Source of the DNA: Adiantum capillus-veneris
Lineage: Eukaryota; Streptophyta; Polypodiopsida; Polypodiales; Pteridaceae
Direction: 5' to 3'
Length of the DNA stretch: 64,000 nt
Assembly (NCBI GenBank): GCA_014529385.2
Contig: CM043959.1
Location: 16,679,309-16,743,308 of the forward strand
Shown: one piece after another, positions 11,743 to 21,700 of the stretch
Layout of the letters: each line of letters opens with the position of its first letter
Numbering within the stretch: the stretch's first letter is position 1
Notes under the pieces: generated by a model
Seen by the model: the letters and a program-made list of their open reading frames with translations, nothing else
Told to the model about the DNA's origin: nothing
The model's database searches: none
Position numbers and translations under genes: made by a program

Positions 11743-13236
11743 GTGGAGATGGATGCTGCCAGACTAGATGCTGCTGACACGATGTCTGAAGATCATATCA
11801 CTAGCAAGGATGAGAATATGCAAGGGAAAGGTGCAACGGACAAGAAGGGAGTGGAAGAACCTAAAGGGGTAGGGGAAGAGACCAAGCAGGGGGTGGAAGA
11901 ACCTAAAGGGGCAGGGGAAGATACCAAGCATGGGGTGGAGACCAAGGAGGATGAGGGGGAGGCAAAGAAGGGGTTGGAAGCCAAGAAGGGGGATCAAGGG
12001 GAGGACAAGATGGGGGTGCATGCCAAGGAGGGGACATGGGTGGATGATGCCAAGAAATGGAAAGGGATAGATGCCACGAAAGGGGAACATGCAAAAACAG
12101 AAAAGGCAAGCAAAGCAAAGAACATGAACGGGGCCGAGAATGCCAAGGAGGAAGTGACAGTAGAGGATGCAAAAGAGTATGTTTCAAAATGTGCGGTATG
12201 CCAAAAGACCAAGTATGATAGAGGGAAGCAACCTGGATTACTCCAACCATTTCCAATTCCTAATTCACCATGGGAGAGTATATCCATGGATTTTATCTTT
12301 GGATTACCCAAGTCTATCCATGGGAATACGGGAATATGGACAATAGTCGGCAGGTTTAGCAAGCAAGCACACTTTATCCCTGTCAAGAAGACTATTAAGG
12401 CATACCAAATGGCAACTCTCTTCATGTCCCAGATTTTCAAACACCATGGATTGCCAACATCCATCATGCCAGATAGAGATCCTAGAATGACCAATAATTT
12501 CTGGAAAGGTCTCTTCAAAAATCTAGGTACAAGATTGAATTTCTCTTCAACCTATCACCCACAAACGGATGGCCAAAGTGAGATAGCCAATCTTACAATT
12601 CTTGATCTACTAAAGACCTATGTCACAAAAATAGATCAACGCTCACAATGGGAAAAATACTTACCTCTTGTAGAGTATGCATATAATAATACTATCCATA
12701 CTTCTACGGGAAAAGCACCTTTTGAAATCATAGAGGGAAGACCTAAAAGTCCCTTGCTACTTAAAGTACATGGGAAGATCTTCGCTGTCGATGAGTATAG
12801 CCGTGACTTGCAAACATCTTTTCAAGAGATTAAGGAGGCTATATGCATCTCCCAACTAAGGCAAAAAGCTGCTACTGACAAGAACAGAAGGGCCTTAATG
12901 TTCAAAGAAAATGATTGGGTCTTACTTAGGTTTCCTAATGCTCGATTGAGGCAGACGACGGGCAAAAATCCTACTGGCCATCAAAAGTATTACGCTAAAC
13001 TAGCAAAAAGATACTATGGTCCTTTTCAAATTTTGAAGCCAATCAATGAGGTGGCTTATCAACTCAAGTTACCTAACCATTGGCTCATACACAATGCTTT
13101 TCATGTGAGCCTACTCAAGCCCTACAAAGGAGAGCCTCCAAATGAACCAATTATTGAAGACCCTCTCGAAATTGAAGATCAAGAAGAGGTACTACAACCT
13201 GAAGCTATCCTTTGGCATGAAGACAAGGTACTATGA
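11743..13236 (+). CDS. Chimeric ORF: Lys/Glu-rich repeat region fused to chromoviral integrase
   Basis: 497 codons, uninterrupted. Residues 1-145 are Lys/Glu/Gly-rich with repeats of the type EEPKGVGEETKQGV and KKGLEAKKGDQGED, reminiscent of LEA-type hydrophilic proteins (inference). From about residue 143 it is a gypsy integrase lacking its HH half: DAKEYVSKCAVCQKTK keeps only the CxxC of the zinc finger. The catalytic core follows: SMDFIFGLPKS (first Asp), IMPDRDPRMTNNFW (second Asp), HPQTDGQSE (Glu), so the DDE triad is present. A GPY/F-like C-terminal module (NDWVLLRFPNARL, KRYYGPFQILKPI, NAFHVSLLKPY) ends at KVL and a TGA. Integrases insert element DNA into chromosomes. RT and RNase H are missing, so the element is not autonomous. 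Whether the fusion is expressed is unknown. Confidence 0.75.
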   Translation: MEMDAARLDAADTMSEDHITSKDENMQGKGATDKKGVEEPKGVGEETKQGVEEPKGAGEDTKHGVETKEDEGEAKKGLEAKKGDQGEDKMGVHAKEGTWVDDAKKWKGIDATKGEHAKTEKASKAKNMNGAENAKEEVTVEDAKEYVSKCAVCQKTKYDRGKQPGLLQPFPIPNSPWESISMDFIFGLPKSIHGNTGIWTIVGRFSKQAHFIPVKKTIKAYQMATLFMSQIFKHHGLPTSIMPDRDPRMTNNFWKGLFKNLGTRLNFSSTYHPQTDGQSEIANLTILDLLKTYVTKIDQRSQWEKYLPLVEYAYNNTIHTSTGKAPFEIIEGRPKSPLLLKVHGKIFAVDEYSRDLQTSFQEIKEAICISQLRQKAATDKNRRALMFKENDWVLLRFPNARLRQTTGKNPTGHQKYYAKLAKRYYGPFQILKPINEVAYQLKLPNHWLIHNAFHVSLLKPYKGEPPNEPIIEDPLEIEDQEEVLQPEAILWHEDKVL

Positions 13237-13368
13237 CATGGTAAGATTATCCGACGGTATCTTATTAAGTTCAAAAATTATCCTTCTGAAGATGCTAGAT
13301 GGATGCAAGGAATCCAACATAAGGATAGTATGAACCTTGGCAATGCTTACAATGCTACATTAGAGTAA
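13237..13368 (+). pseudogene. Chromodomain remnant after a premature TGA
   Basis: The frame of the integrase continues past its TGA with HGKIIRRYLIKFKNYPSED and ARWMQ, then ends at TAA. Chromoviral integrases normally end in a chromodomain of the form K(V)LRxxxIxxYLVKFKNYPxEDATW, so the TGA sits where an Arg codon (CGA) is expected; a single C-to-T change explains it. The chromodomain reads histone marks and steers integration to heterochromatin. Here it would be made only by readthrough. Confidence 0.75.
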
Positions 13369-13710
13369 GCAAATGTACATGTTTCTTTTAAATGATCAAT
13401 GTTTTTGTCTTATAAGACTAATTCTCTCTTTATTGTGCACAAATTTAAGTAGTATGCATACAAAGAATCATGTTTGGGATGACGACGTCTCTCAAACACC
13501 ATGTAGAATTTGTCACTCTAATTGGGAGGATGAAATGGACTAAAGAGCAAACATGCTTGCAACAGCTACGTCTCCCGAGCACCAAATGGATTAGTCATCC
13601 ATCTTGGAATGATGTCTAGGGTAAAAAGGGATCCTCTACCCACTAAGACAAATTGACTAATGACTATGGATTTATCTCTTTTACCTCATAGTCAAGGACG
13701 ACTATGATTT

Positions 13711-13721
13711 CAAGAGAGAGG
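13711..13721 (+). promoter_or_regulatory. Polypurine tract
   Basis: AAGAGAGAGG lies directly before the LTR start TGTCATTACA, at the expected site for priming of plus-strand DNA synthesis by the upstream chromovirus. Confidence 0.6.
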
Positions 13722-13724
13722 TAA

Positions 13725-15296
13725 TGTCATTACATCTAATATATAACCAACCCAAATGATTTTTTCATTTTAAACTGACCATTTAATGTGGGATAATAAA
13801 CGGGAACAAGGGTTAGAATATAGACATGTGCTTACACATCTATCTCAACACGGGGCCAATGGTAAAGGGGCCCAAATGAGAGATGGTCTGTCAAAGAGAA
13901 AGGTTAACTAATGGAGCTTAAAAGACCTTAGGGTTAGCTTCATTAAAGACCTCCAATGGTTAGTGTTAAAAGTCCTTTGACCTTAGGCAAGCTAGGGCTG
14001 ATCTTGAGGTGGGAACCTGACCTAAACTTGCCTTTGACCTTAGGCAAGCTAGAGCTGAGCTTGAGGAGGGAACCCGACCTAAACTTGCCTTTGACCTTAG
14101 GCAAGCTAGGGCTGAGTTTGAGGTGGTAACTCCACCTTAAAGTGCTTATCATGCTTGATGACTAAGGTACTTGTCATACTTAATGAGGAAGGTGCTTGAG
14201 AAGCTTCCCATGCATGGGGGGTAAGGTGCTTGAGTCAAAAAGAGACCCTACAAACTTTATGAGGAAGGTGCTTGAGAAGCTTTCTATGCATGAAAGTCCC
14301 AAAGTTAGGGGACACATGGTACACATGTCAGACTCTCCCTAAGCTTAACCACATGGTGTGCTTGAATGCTATTGGTCGGGCTAAAGAGGGGTCCAATGAG
14401 CTTCTAGTTCCATCCAACAAATATCTAGATATTTTCAAGCTCTCTCTCTCTCTCTCTCTGTCTAAGTGGTAAGGAGGACACTTGTCAAAAGACTACCCAT
14501 GTATTGACTGCATGCTACATGTAATTGGCTAGGGGGAGAGGGCCCCAATGAGCTTGACGCATGTGGAAAAGCCACAACTCACCCCAAGCAAGCAACGGGG
14601 GTGCTAGGGGCATATAGACCACACACTCATTTTGTGGATCATTCTCACTTGGTGAAAGTTGAGGAACTCCACCTCCTTCTCCAAGCTTGTGAGAGAGCCT
14701 ACACCAACACTCTTGGCTATGGAATGAAAATCCAACCAAGAGCCACGCTTCAATGCTTAAGCTTGCCATCTTCTCCATCTTCATTACTATGCTATTATGT
14801 TATGCTAGCAAGAAGAGTAATGATAAGTGAGGAACTATTTCTTTCTCCTATGGAATGTTTCTTCTTCCTCTTCCCTATCCTCATTCCCCACTAGCTCTCT
14901 CCACCTTCGAAGGTATTCAAGGCCTTGGGAATGAGCCTTGGGATAGTTAATGCTTTCTACAAAGTTTATGTTATGCTTGTGATGCATAAAGCTTTCCATC
15001 TTCATTGCATTACCTAGGTCACAAGGAACACAAAGATTGTATTGTACCTTGTCTCTCTTGATGGGAGAAACTATAATACAAATGCCTATTGGAGGGGAGA
15101 CCAACTCCGTATGAATCCGGTCCTTAGCTATTGTCATGTTCTCTAAACTCTCTCTTGCAAAAGTATTGTTCATGCCAAGTTAACTAAGTACCATGTTTAT
15201 GCTGCTACCATCAATTAAGTACATCTACTATGCTCACAAAGTAATCTCACAAAAGTGCTTCATCTAATTTCCTAATTCCGCTACTCTCAAAATTCA
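13725..15296 (+). repeat. LTR, family B (shared by two element copies)
   Basis: Begins TGTCATTACATC after a polypurine tract and plausibly ends ...AAAATTCA at 15296, followed by AGGCCAGAGCATTTGG, which resembles a decayed initiator-Met primer binding site (usual TGGTATCAGAGC). Length would be about 1.57 kb. The first part matches the inverted copy at 1440-2409. Integrase and chromodomain lie upstream on the same strand and a gag lies downstream, so it serves as 3' LTR of one copy and 5' LTR of the next. It holds three tandem units of about 57 bp (13974-14145) and a short CT run near 14443-14461. The start is firm; the 3' boundary is inferred. Confidence 0.65.
13974..14145 (+). repeat. 57-bp tandem repeat, three copies, inside the LTR
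   Basis: CCTTTGACCTTAGGCAAGCT starts at 13974, 14031 and 14088; each unit continues with AGRGCTGA-CTTGAGG and GGGAACCTGACCTAAACTTG. The inverted family B copy lacks this block in the same form, so it expanded within this LTR. Confidence 0.9.
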
Positions 15297-15709
15297 TAGG
15301 CCAGAGCATTTGGTTTCTCTTTTCTTGCTTAAGAAGAGAGGTACTTAAGTATCCTATAGGTGGTTGTTTTTGTTAGTTATATTAGGGTAAGTGGGTCTTG
15401 GGCTATTATCGGTTTTGTTGAGTCCACTATGTGGAATATGGTGCACGCCTTGGAAGCTTTGGTCTTAATAATGGAGTCTTTTTAGAATTGCCTACGGCTT
15501 TACCATTATTGAGCCACAAGAAGTTTGAAAGGAGCTATCCCTTGGCAACTTCGCTATGTTAGACTCACTCCGCTACTCTCTATAATTAACCAATTCGAGC
15601 CGTGGGTATAGATACTTAAGTGCCTATTTTCAAAGGCTAAGAGGAGTAGCACAACTAAGGTTTTGAATTTCCAAAGCATTTACTAAGTAAACACATAAGT
15701 TCAATTAGC

Positions 15710-16640
15710 ATGGCTGACAATAACCAAGAGAGTAGAATGAACATTGATAACTTTGATTTTGCACATGAAGGTGCCAATGATGATGCCCCCATGTTTGTTA
15801 ATTATCTTGTCACTAGGTTGCAACAAGCTAGGTTTGTTAATTATCTTGTCACTAGGTTGCAACAAGCTATGGGCAACCTCACTTTGCAAGCCGAAGTTAC
15901 TCAACAACTTCCTACTTATGGGATTTCCTTTCCTCTCCAAGAGGAGAGACAGCTTACGAGGCCTCTTGATGAGACCCCCAAAAGAAGACTCTCTCCCATA
16001 TGAGAGGAGGAATCCAAAGATCAAGAAAACAATGAATCCCTAAATTCCTCCAAAGATGTGGCTCCACAAAGAAGGCAGACTAAACGATCGCCAACTCCTC
16101 CCAAGTGGAAACGGTTAACCCATAGTCCTCCTCGTCACTCCAAAAGGAAAGAGAGGTAACCAAGGAAGAAAAGGGCAAGAAAGAGGTCACCCTCTTCTTC
16201 TTGTTCTTCACCTTCCTCCTCTACTGATGAAAGCTATGGCTATTCTCCTAGAGAATATAAGAGGGGAGGACGTCACAAATCTTAGCTTGCACGGCGAAGG
16301 TCACAAAAGCTAAAGAAGTTCAAAGAGGGAGGAAAGAGTATCTCTTTTCTCACCTATGATGGCACCTTTGGTGCTACTGACAAATTATTGGCCTTCATCC
16401 AACAATTTGATGCGGCCTTTGGAGACGAGGGCTTCACGGAGTCCTCCAAGCTACGTCGTGTAGCTATGCACTTCCAAAAATCGGCTCGTCAATGGTGGGC
16501 TAGCCTCGTGGAAACGGCGAAGCCCCAAAGACATGGAAAACTCTATGAGTTTCCATCATGAAGCAATTCCTTACAACCGATGCAAAGGACAAAGTGCTCA
16601 CCGAATGGCGAAGTTTGAAGCTTCTCTCTCATGGGTCTAT
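15710..16640 (+). pseudogene. Chromovirus-type gag, truncated
   Basis: Starts at an ATG 414 bp after the inferred LTR end, a normal leader length. The frame runs with three in-phase stops (TGA at 16001, TAA near 16158, TAG near 16284) through an Arg/Ser-rich stretch to the conserved gag core: SFLTYDGTFGATDKLLAFIQ, QFDAAFGDEGFTESSKLRRV, ARQWWASLVE, then after a frameshift MKQFLTTDAKDKVLTEWRSL. A 39-bp duplication near 15793-15870 repeats FVNYLVTRLQQA. All three stops are C-to-T derivatives of CGA, CAA and CAG. It breaks off near 16640, before any zinc knuckle or protease. Confidence 0.75.
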
Positions 16641-16744
16641 CATGTTTTAGCCTTTTCATGTTTTTTATGCTTTTAGGTGCTTAACAATTACATGACTCTG
16701 AGACACAAAAAAAACTCACACAATCTATACATACTACAAGATAT

Positions 16745-17224
16745 ATGGACGATATTCTTAGTTTAAACAATAAATTCTTTAAAGAGCAGCTTATTAACAT
16801 CTACCCCTTAGATGTGCTTAAAATAGAAGATCCTGACACCATTGTATTATTAGAAGGAGAACCCTTTACAACTAGTACAACTTATCTTACAATAAAAATC
16901 ACATTACTTGAACCATTTATAGGGGACTTTACAACAAGATATAGTTGGAAAAGAGATAAATTTCAATTTACTAATGTTGAATTTATCAAAGAAAAAAGTA
17001 ATCGCCCATATAAAAACACGATTAATTCTTGCTTAGGAATTTTGTACCTTATTATGTACTCTTCTAGTGATTCCTTCATTGCATTTGAAGAAATTTTTAA
17101 ACTAGTAAACAAATTTATGCACAATGGGTTTCTAAAGCATAAAATACTGAATACCATTATTCAATCTCTTAATAAAAATGAATGGCCGGGACTAAGGCCA
17201 ATACAAATACTATCATCAATCTGA
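16745..17224 (+). CDS. Unrecognised 159-residue ORF
   Basis: A clean ATG-to-TGA frame, AT-rich and unlike its neighbours. It begins MDDILSLNNKFFKEQLINIY, has TIKITLLEPFIGDFTTRYSW and ends GLRPIQILSSI. No signal peptide, membrane segment, zinc finger or retroelement motif is visible; the mix of Ile, Lys, Asn and Phe reflects base composition. It starts about 100 bp after the gag fragment breaks off, with an A-run and CTCACACAATCTATACATAC just upstream. Options are an exon of an unknown gene, a foreign (for example viral) insertion, or chance; the length of an uninterrupted frame in such AT-rich DNA argues somewhat against chance. I cannot assign a function. Confidence 0.35.
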   Translation: MDDILSLNNKFFKEQLINIYPLDVLKIEDPDTIVLLEGEPFTTSTTYLTIKITLLEPFIGDFTTRYSWKRDKFQFTNVEFIKEKSNRPYKNTINSCLGILYLIMYSSSDSFIAFEEIFKLVNKFMHNGFLKHKILNTIIQSLNKNEWPGLRPIQILSSI

Positions 17225-17292
17225 TGAGGCACTAGGCCCCACTCTATAGGTCTACTACCTCATAGAGTAAGTGTGCCTAGGTTTGGGTAGGA

Positions 17293-17469
17293 ACACACAC
17301 ACACACACACACACACATTATTGACTAATAGCTCTTACTACTAATGTTAGCTATGAACTTTGAACTTGGATGATAAATTTGGTATATCTCTTTACCAAAA
17401 TCTAGTTAAAAGGCATTTTTTTCTAAATGTTGAACACTAGAACCCACTAAGGTGATCCTGTCGATTTTG

Positions 17470-17552
<83 letters not shown>
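17293..17552. repeat. (AC)n run, then compound (AT)n(CA)n
   Basis: About 12 AC units at 17293-17317, then about 19 AT units (17474-17512) passing directly into about 20 CA units (17513-17552). The sequence between is unremarkable. Confidence 0.9.
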
Positions 17553-17555
<3 letters not shown>

Positions 17556-18017
17556 AAAACCTAATTTTTTTAAAATAGGAATAAAATAATACTACCCAAT
17601 TTTGCATTAGTACAGTGTCCGGGAAAAATCACTTTTCCAAACATAAAAAATTCCTTTCCTTGGTTCTGCCAAGAGGAATTATTTTAAAAAATAGGTTTAT
17701 TCTAAAAAATTACTCACACATAGTATATTGCGCAGAAATTTGTTGTTTCAGTCGGTGCCTACCTTTCCCAAGTGGGAACAACACATTGGAGAAGTTTATT
17801 TACACTTATGCAATTTTTTGTAGGAACATATACTACGCATCGTATGTGGTGAGGCTTAATAAAATTGAATTCTTTTTTTAAAAAATTGACCTAGAAGCTT
17901 GGGTACAAAAAAAGGGCCTCGCGTGGACGCTTCTGCAACACGCTCTGGATTCGACAAAAGCGAGTTGGTTACCTCACAAATAATACATAAGGTGGAGGTT
18001 ATCTGGCACCTACACAC

Positions 18018-18018
<1 letters not shown>
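17553..18018. other. No gene recognised
   Basis: AT-rich; the open frame at 17615-17881 shows no domain, and the frame reaching 18123 is mostly a microsatellite translation. Confidence 0.4.

Positions 18019-18111
<93 letters not shown>
18019..18111. repeat. (CA)n microsatellite, about 46 units
   Basis: An essentially perfect CA run of about 93 bases. Confidence 0.95.
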
Positions 18112-18113
<2 letters not shown>

Positions 18114-18204
18114 TCCCAACTAGGGGACTACAAGATGAAACGGAATGCCTAGAGTATTGCGAAACCGATTTTGGTGCTTTCCGAATACTCTCTTTCTCTC
18201 TGAG

Positions 18205-18205
<1 letters not shown>

Positions 18206-18276
<71 letters not shown>
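18206..18276. repeat. (CA)n microsatellite, about 35 units
   Basis: A perfect CA run of about 71 bases, only 94 bp after the previous one. Confidence 0.95.
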
Positions 18277-18278
<2 letters not shown>

Positions 18279-18550
18279 AATATCTTGCCACAGGGTACTC
18301 AAGAACACCTTACGATACAATGCTCTGCAGAGGTTATGCTCCCCCTCACACACTCACACAATCCCTTGCTCACGAACTCACTATGGTCGTGCCTAGGCAT
18401 TCTCAACAAACTGCCGATTGCAACTAAAATCTCGAAACACTTAAAGGTCTCAAGTCTTTCACTCAATTTGCTATTAGCGCTTTTCTTATGTAATTATTTG
18501 AAGTACTAATTTGCACTCATGCCTTGACTGAAGCAAACACTCAATTTATG

Positions 18551-18692
18551 TCATAGTATTGTTGCCTTACTAGCCTACAGATAGGTATACACAAAAAGAG
18601 GGCATCTTGTGATTCTTCCATCATAGTATTGTTGCCTTACTAGCCTACACATAGGTATACACTTAAAGAGGGCATCTTGTGAATCTTCTAAA
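18551..18692 (+). repeat. 70-bp tandem duplication
   Basis: TCATAGTATTGTTGCCTTAC starts at 18551 and 18621; the two units differ at only a few positions, so the duplication is recent relative to the surroundings. Confidence 0.95.
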
Positions 18693-19235
18693 GATTGTAC
18701 AAGCTTGGTGGTGCCTCTCTCCTTCAACGATGGATCTCATGGCGTGTAAACGTATAGAGCTTGAAGACATCAACTTGTCCTCCATTTGAAATTTGTCCTC
18801 GTTTTCACACATATTACTATAATTTCTCCCTAGGGATTTACTCATAAATAACCCTGGCTTATGTTTCATATCGAATTTCCCAAGATTTTGGTAAATCGAT
18901 AAGCAATCATTTGGGAACACAATAAGTTATGTATTATTAACCCCAAAGACATAGCAATTAATGTCTTCCAATGCTAACTTTTTATTCATGAAAATTTAAG
19001 TCAAATTTTGCTCTTTCAACTTAGGAAAGGTTGTTTTGCATTGCCATAAGGGTTAAGAGTCAATGTGGGTTACCAAATTACGTATTATATTGTGCAATCT
19101 CTTTTCCTAATTCTCACTAGCTAGGATAAATCCTAGCTTTCAATACGTAATTACCAATTTTAAAGTGTCTACTCTCACCACACAGAGGCATACATAGCTT
19201 TAAACAAAATCTCTTGTCGAATTTGGCCAGTTTTT
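18693..19235. other. No gene recognised; imperfect inverted repeat inside
   Basis: No coding motif seen. Around 19070-19160, TTACCAAATTACGTATT is mirrored by AATACGTAATTACCAATTTT, so the stretch could form an imperfect hairpin. Confidence 0.4.
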
Positions 19236-19400
19236 TGAATGCATGGATAAGAGGGACATGAATTACAATTGTCGGGTCCATCATATACCTACATTCCATG
19301 ACTAGCAAAAATGCTTAATGATTTTTTTGTTTGCATGATGGATACAGGTAAGGATTCTGACTTCTTTTATCTTTGAATTCAAGTGTTGTTCAAACAATTT
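19236..19400 (+). repeat. Dispersed direct repeat, copy 1
   Basis: GAATGCATGGATAA, ACAATTGT-GG-TCCA, CATGATGG-T-CAGGT and GGACTTCTTTTATCTT-GA recur in the same order at 19979-20140, about 743 bp further on. Identity is high but not complete. The pair flanks an (AC)n run. Confidence 0.75.
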
Positions 19401-19603
19401 TTGGCAAGGATACTTCTTCTACTGCTACTACTTCATTTTTATTGCTTAGATGTAATAAACATCAAAATTTCAGTTCAAATATACATAAGTTTTTTGGTTA
19501 AAAAATATGTATGTAATCACTTTTACTTATCTATGTTTGCCATGTCTCTTTTTGAATGTATTGTTCAAATTCTGAATAAAGTATATAGATTAATACTCCA
19601 AAA

Positions 19604-19605
<2 letters not shown>

Positions 19606-19684
<79 letters not shown>
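19606..19684. repeat. (AC)n microsatellite, about 39 units
   Basis: A perfect AC run of about 79 bases. Confidence 0.95.
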
Positions 19685-19686
<2 letters not shown>

Positions 19687-19978
19687 GTTACATAGTACTT
19701 AAGAGCACCCTGCAATACAATACAATTTTAAATTATCCTCAATTTATGTTCTGAATTCAGCTAAAAAATATGCCTACTTAACTAAAATCTTTGCTTGGAA
19801 GTTTTTTTAATAAAAGCTTAAGTCTATTCTTGCTCTTCAGCTAGTTAAGTCGCATGGGTTTAAAATCTATTCCTACTCTTGATCAAGCTTATTATTATAT
19901 TGTAAAAATCTCATCTTTCACTTACGAACTAATCGAAAGTTATTACTCTTTGGTACATGTCTATCATTGAACATATTT

Positions 19979-20140
19979 GAATGCATGGATAAAACAAACA
20001 TGGATGACAATTGTAAGATCCACCCTATACCTGCATTCCTTGTCTAAACAAAATTGCTAATGACTTTTTTGTTTACATGATGGTTGCAGGTGAGGATTTG
20101 GACTTCTTTTATCTTGAGATTCAAATGTTGTTCAATTAGA
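19979..20140 (+). repeat. Dispersed direct repeat, copy 2
   Basis: Second copy of the 19236-19400 repeat. It contains TTGCAGGTGAGGATTTGG, which resembles an intron end followed by coding sequence, so the pair could stem from a duplicated exon border. Confidence 0.7.
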
Positions 20141-21370
20141 CTAAGCAGGAAACATCTATTGTTGCTTGTTGAAGGTGTTGAAGCAAGCGTGGCATCAAGT
20201 ACTTGAAAATGATTTGAATAATGTGTAAAAGCAAAGAAGAGTGCACCAAGTTGATTCCAACAAAATGGTACTAATAGCATCATTTTTAAATCCGTTCTTT
20301 GATAAAGATTCAAGAACTACAAGCTTTCTCATTCAAAAGTATGTTAGCCACAACTATGTGTGTGCAAGTTGATAAAATATTATTGAAGAATAATAAGTAG
20401 TTCAAGCATTATTTATTTCTCAAGAAACGTCAAAATTTTGGCAATAAACTTTTTTAATAGTCCCAATATTCTCTAAAAGGCTTGACTCTATGAAATGGTT
20501 GCAATTGTTCAAAGATTTTGCATGTTCACTCGATACTTTTTTGGAACTTTATGGGCTCATTCAACATCCTCAGAACTAGGACGTGCATCAATTCCCTACA
20601 CAATGTACCAAATGCCCTTGACACAAGGACATATGGATATTTTTACTTCTTAGGGTAACGTATACTTACTTGGTTAATTTTATTTCTTTCTATTTTAACT
20701 TTGGCTTTGCATTTGATTTCTTTTTGTCCTCAAATTTATCAATCATGCCTACCCAACATTCTTTTGTTATGGATTAAAAGATTGATGTTTTCTTGAGGAG
20801 CTTGAAGATGTAACAAGACATAAAATTTTCCAAAAAAAATCCTCGAGTAGCCACAAAAATAGAGCTACCTATCAAAATGGCAAGGAAGAACAACGATCCA
20901 TTACAATGATTAGAGATACTTTTAGATACTAAAGCTATGTGTGAAAAGAGAAAACTCTTTGGAAAGGCATCTACTTTTACAAAATATGATGAAAGAAAGG
21001 GTGCTCTCATACTTTTTGTTTTGGTGCCCCTTTGGTTGATGAGACAAGCTCAATAAGAACTATTAAACATGCTTCTATTTGGTGGAATGTGGCTTGTAAA
21101 TAACAAAAGCAACCACAAACTTGGAAGAAATTCAAAAGAGGGATAAAGAAATATATTATGTTCTCTAGAGGGGTAAAAAAATATATTATTCATAAAAAGG
21201 TGGATATATGTGGGATGTTTTTCTCTATAACAAAATTAAAAATGTAATTGTTTTTTATGATAGCGATTAAGAGAAACAAGGCAACCCAACTAGCCAAAGA
21301 TAAGATAAGTAATCACACTCCTCATTTGTACCTCTTTTACATATGCAAGTTAAGATTGGGGATGATGCCT
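20141..21370. other. Possible decayed coding sequence, unidentified
   Basis: Plus-strand pieces give sensible residues in changing frames (for example NKMVLIASFLNPFFDKDSR near 20260 and GAPLVDETSSIRTIKHAS near 21025), each broken after 20-40 codons. This looks like an old gene or transposon copy, but I recognise no family. The minus-strand open frames are not supported. Confidence 0.25.
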
Positions 21371-21377
21371 TAGTTTT

Positions 21378-21700
21378 CATGCTTTTTGTGCTTTTCAATG
21401 CTTTTTTGCAAAAAATAGGGCCGGATCCTTAATCTACGAGTCCTAGGGACGCTATGGTTGGATTTTGTAAAATTATGCTTTTCAAATGCATTTCATGACT
21501 TTTAGTGCTTTTTAGTAAAAAGCGAGCCAGCTTTCTTGTTCCAGTGGACAAGGGGTACCCGTGGTTCAATTTGAAAAAAATTTACTTAGTTTTTGCTTTT
21601 GATGCTATTTTTAGCTTTTTGTCTTTTTGGTGTTTTCTAAAAGCAACGTGCGTTTTAGGACGACCTAAATATAAAAATATTATTTTTAGTCACTTTTGGA
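21378..21700 (+). repeat. Diverged tandem units of about 108 bp
   Basis: Three successive stretches share a T-rich part (TTTTGTGCTTTTCAATGCTT, GACTTTTAGTGCTTTTTAGT, AGCTTTTTGTCTTTTTGGTG) followed by a G/C-richer part. A similar T-rich phrase is at 16640-16680. Similarity is low, so the call is tentative. Confidence 0.4.

Noticed and set aside
17899-18353. Open frames rich in Thr-His or Cys-Val
   Set aside because: Translations of the (CA)n runs at 18019-18111 and 18206-18276.
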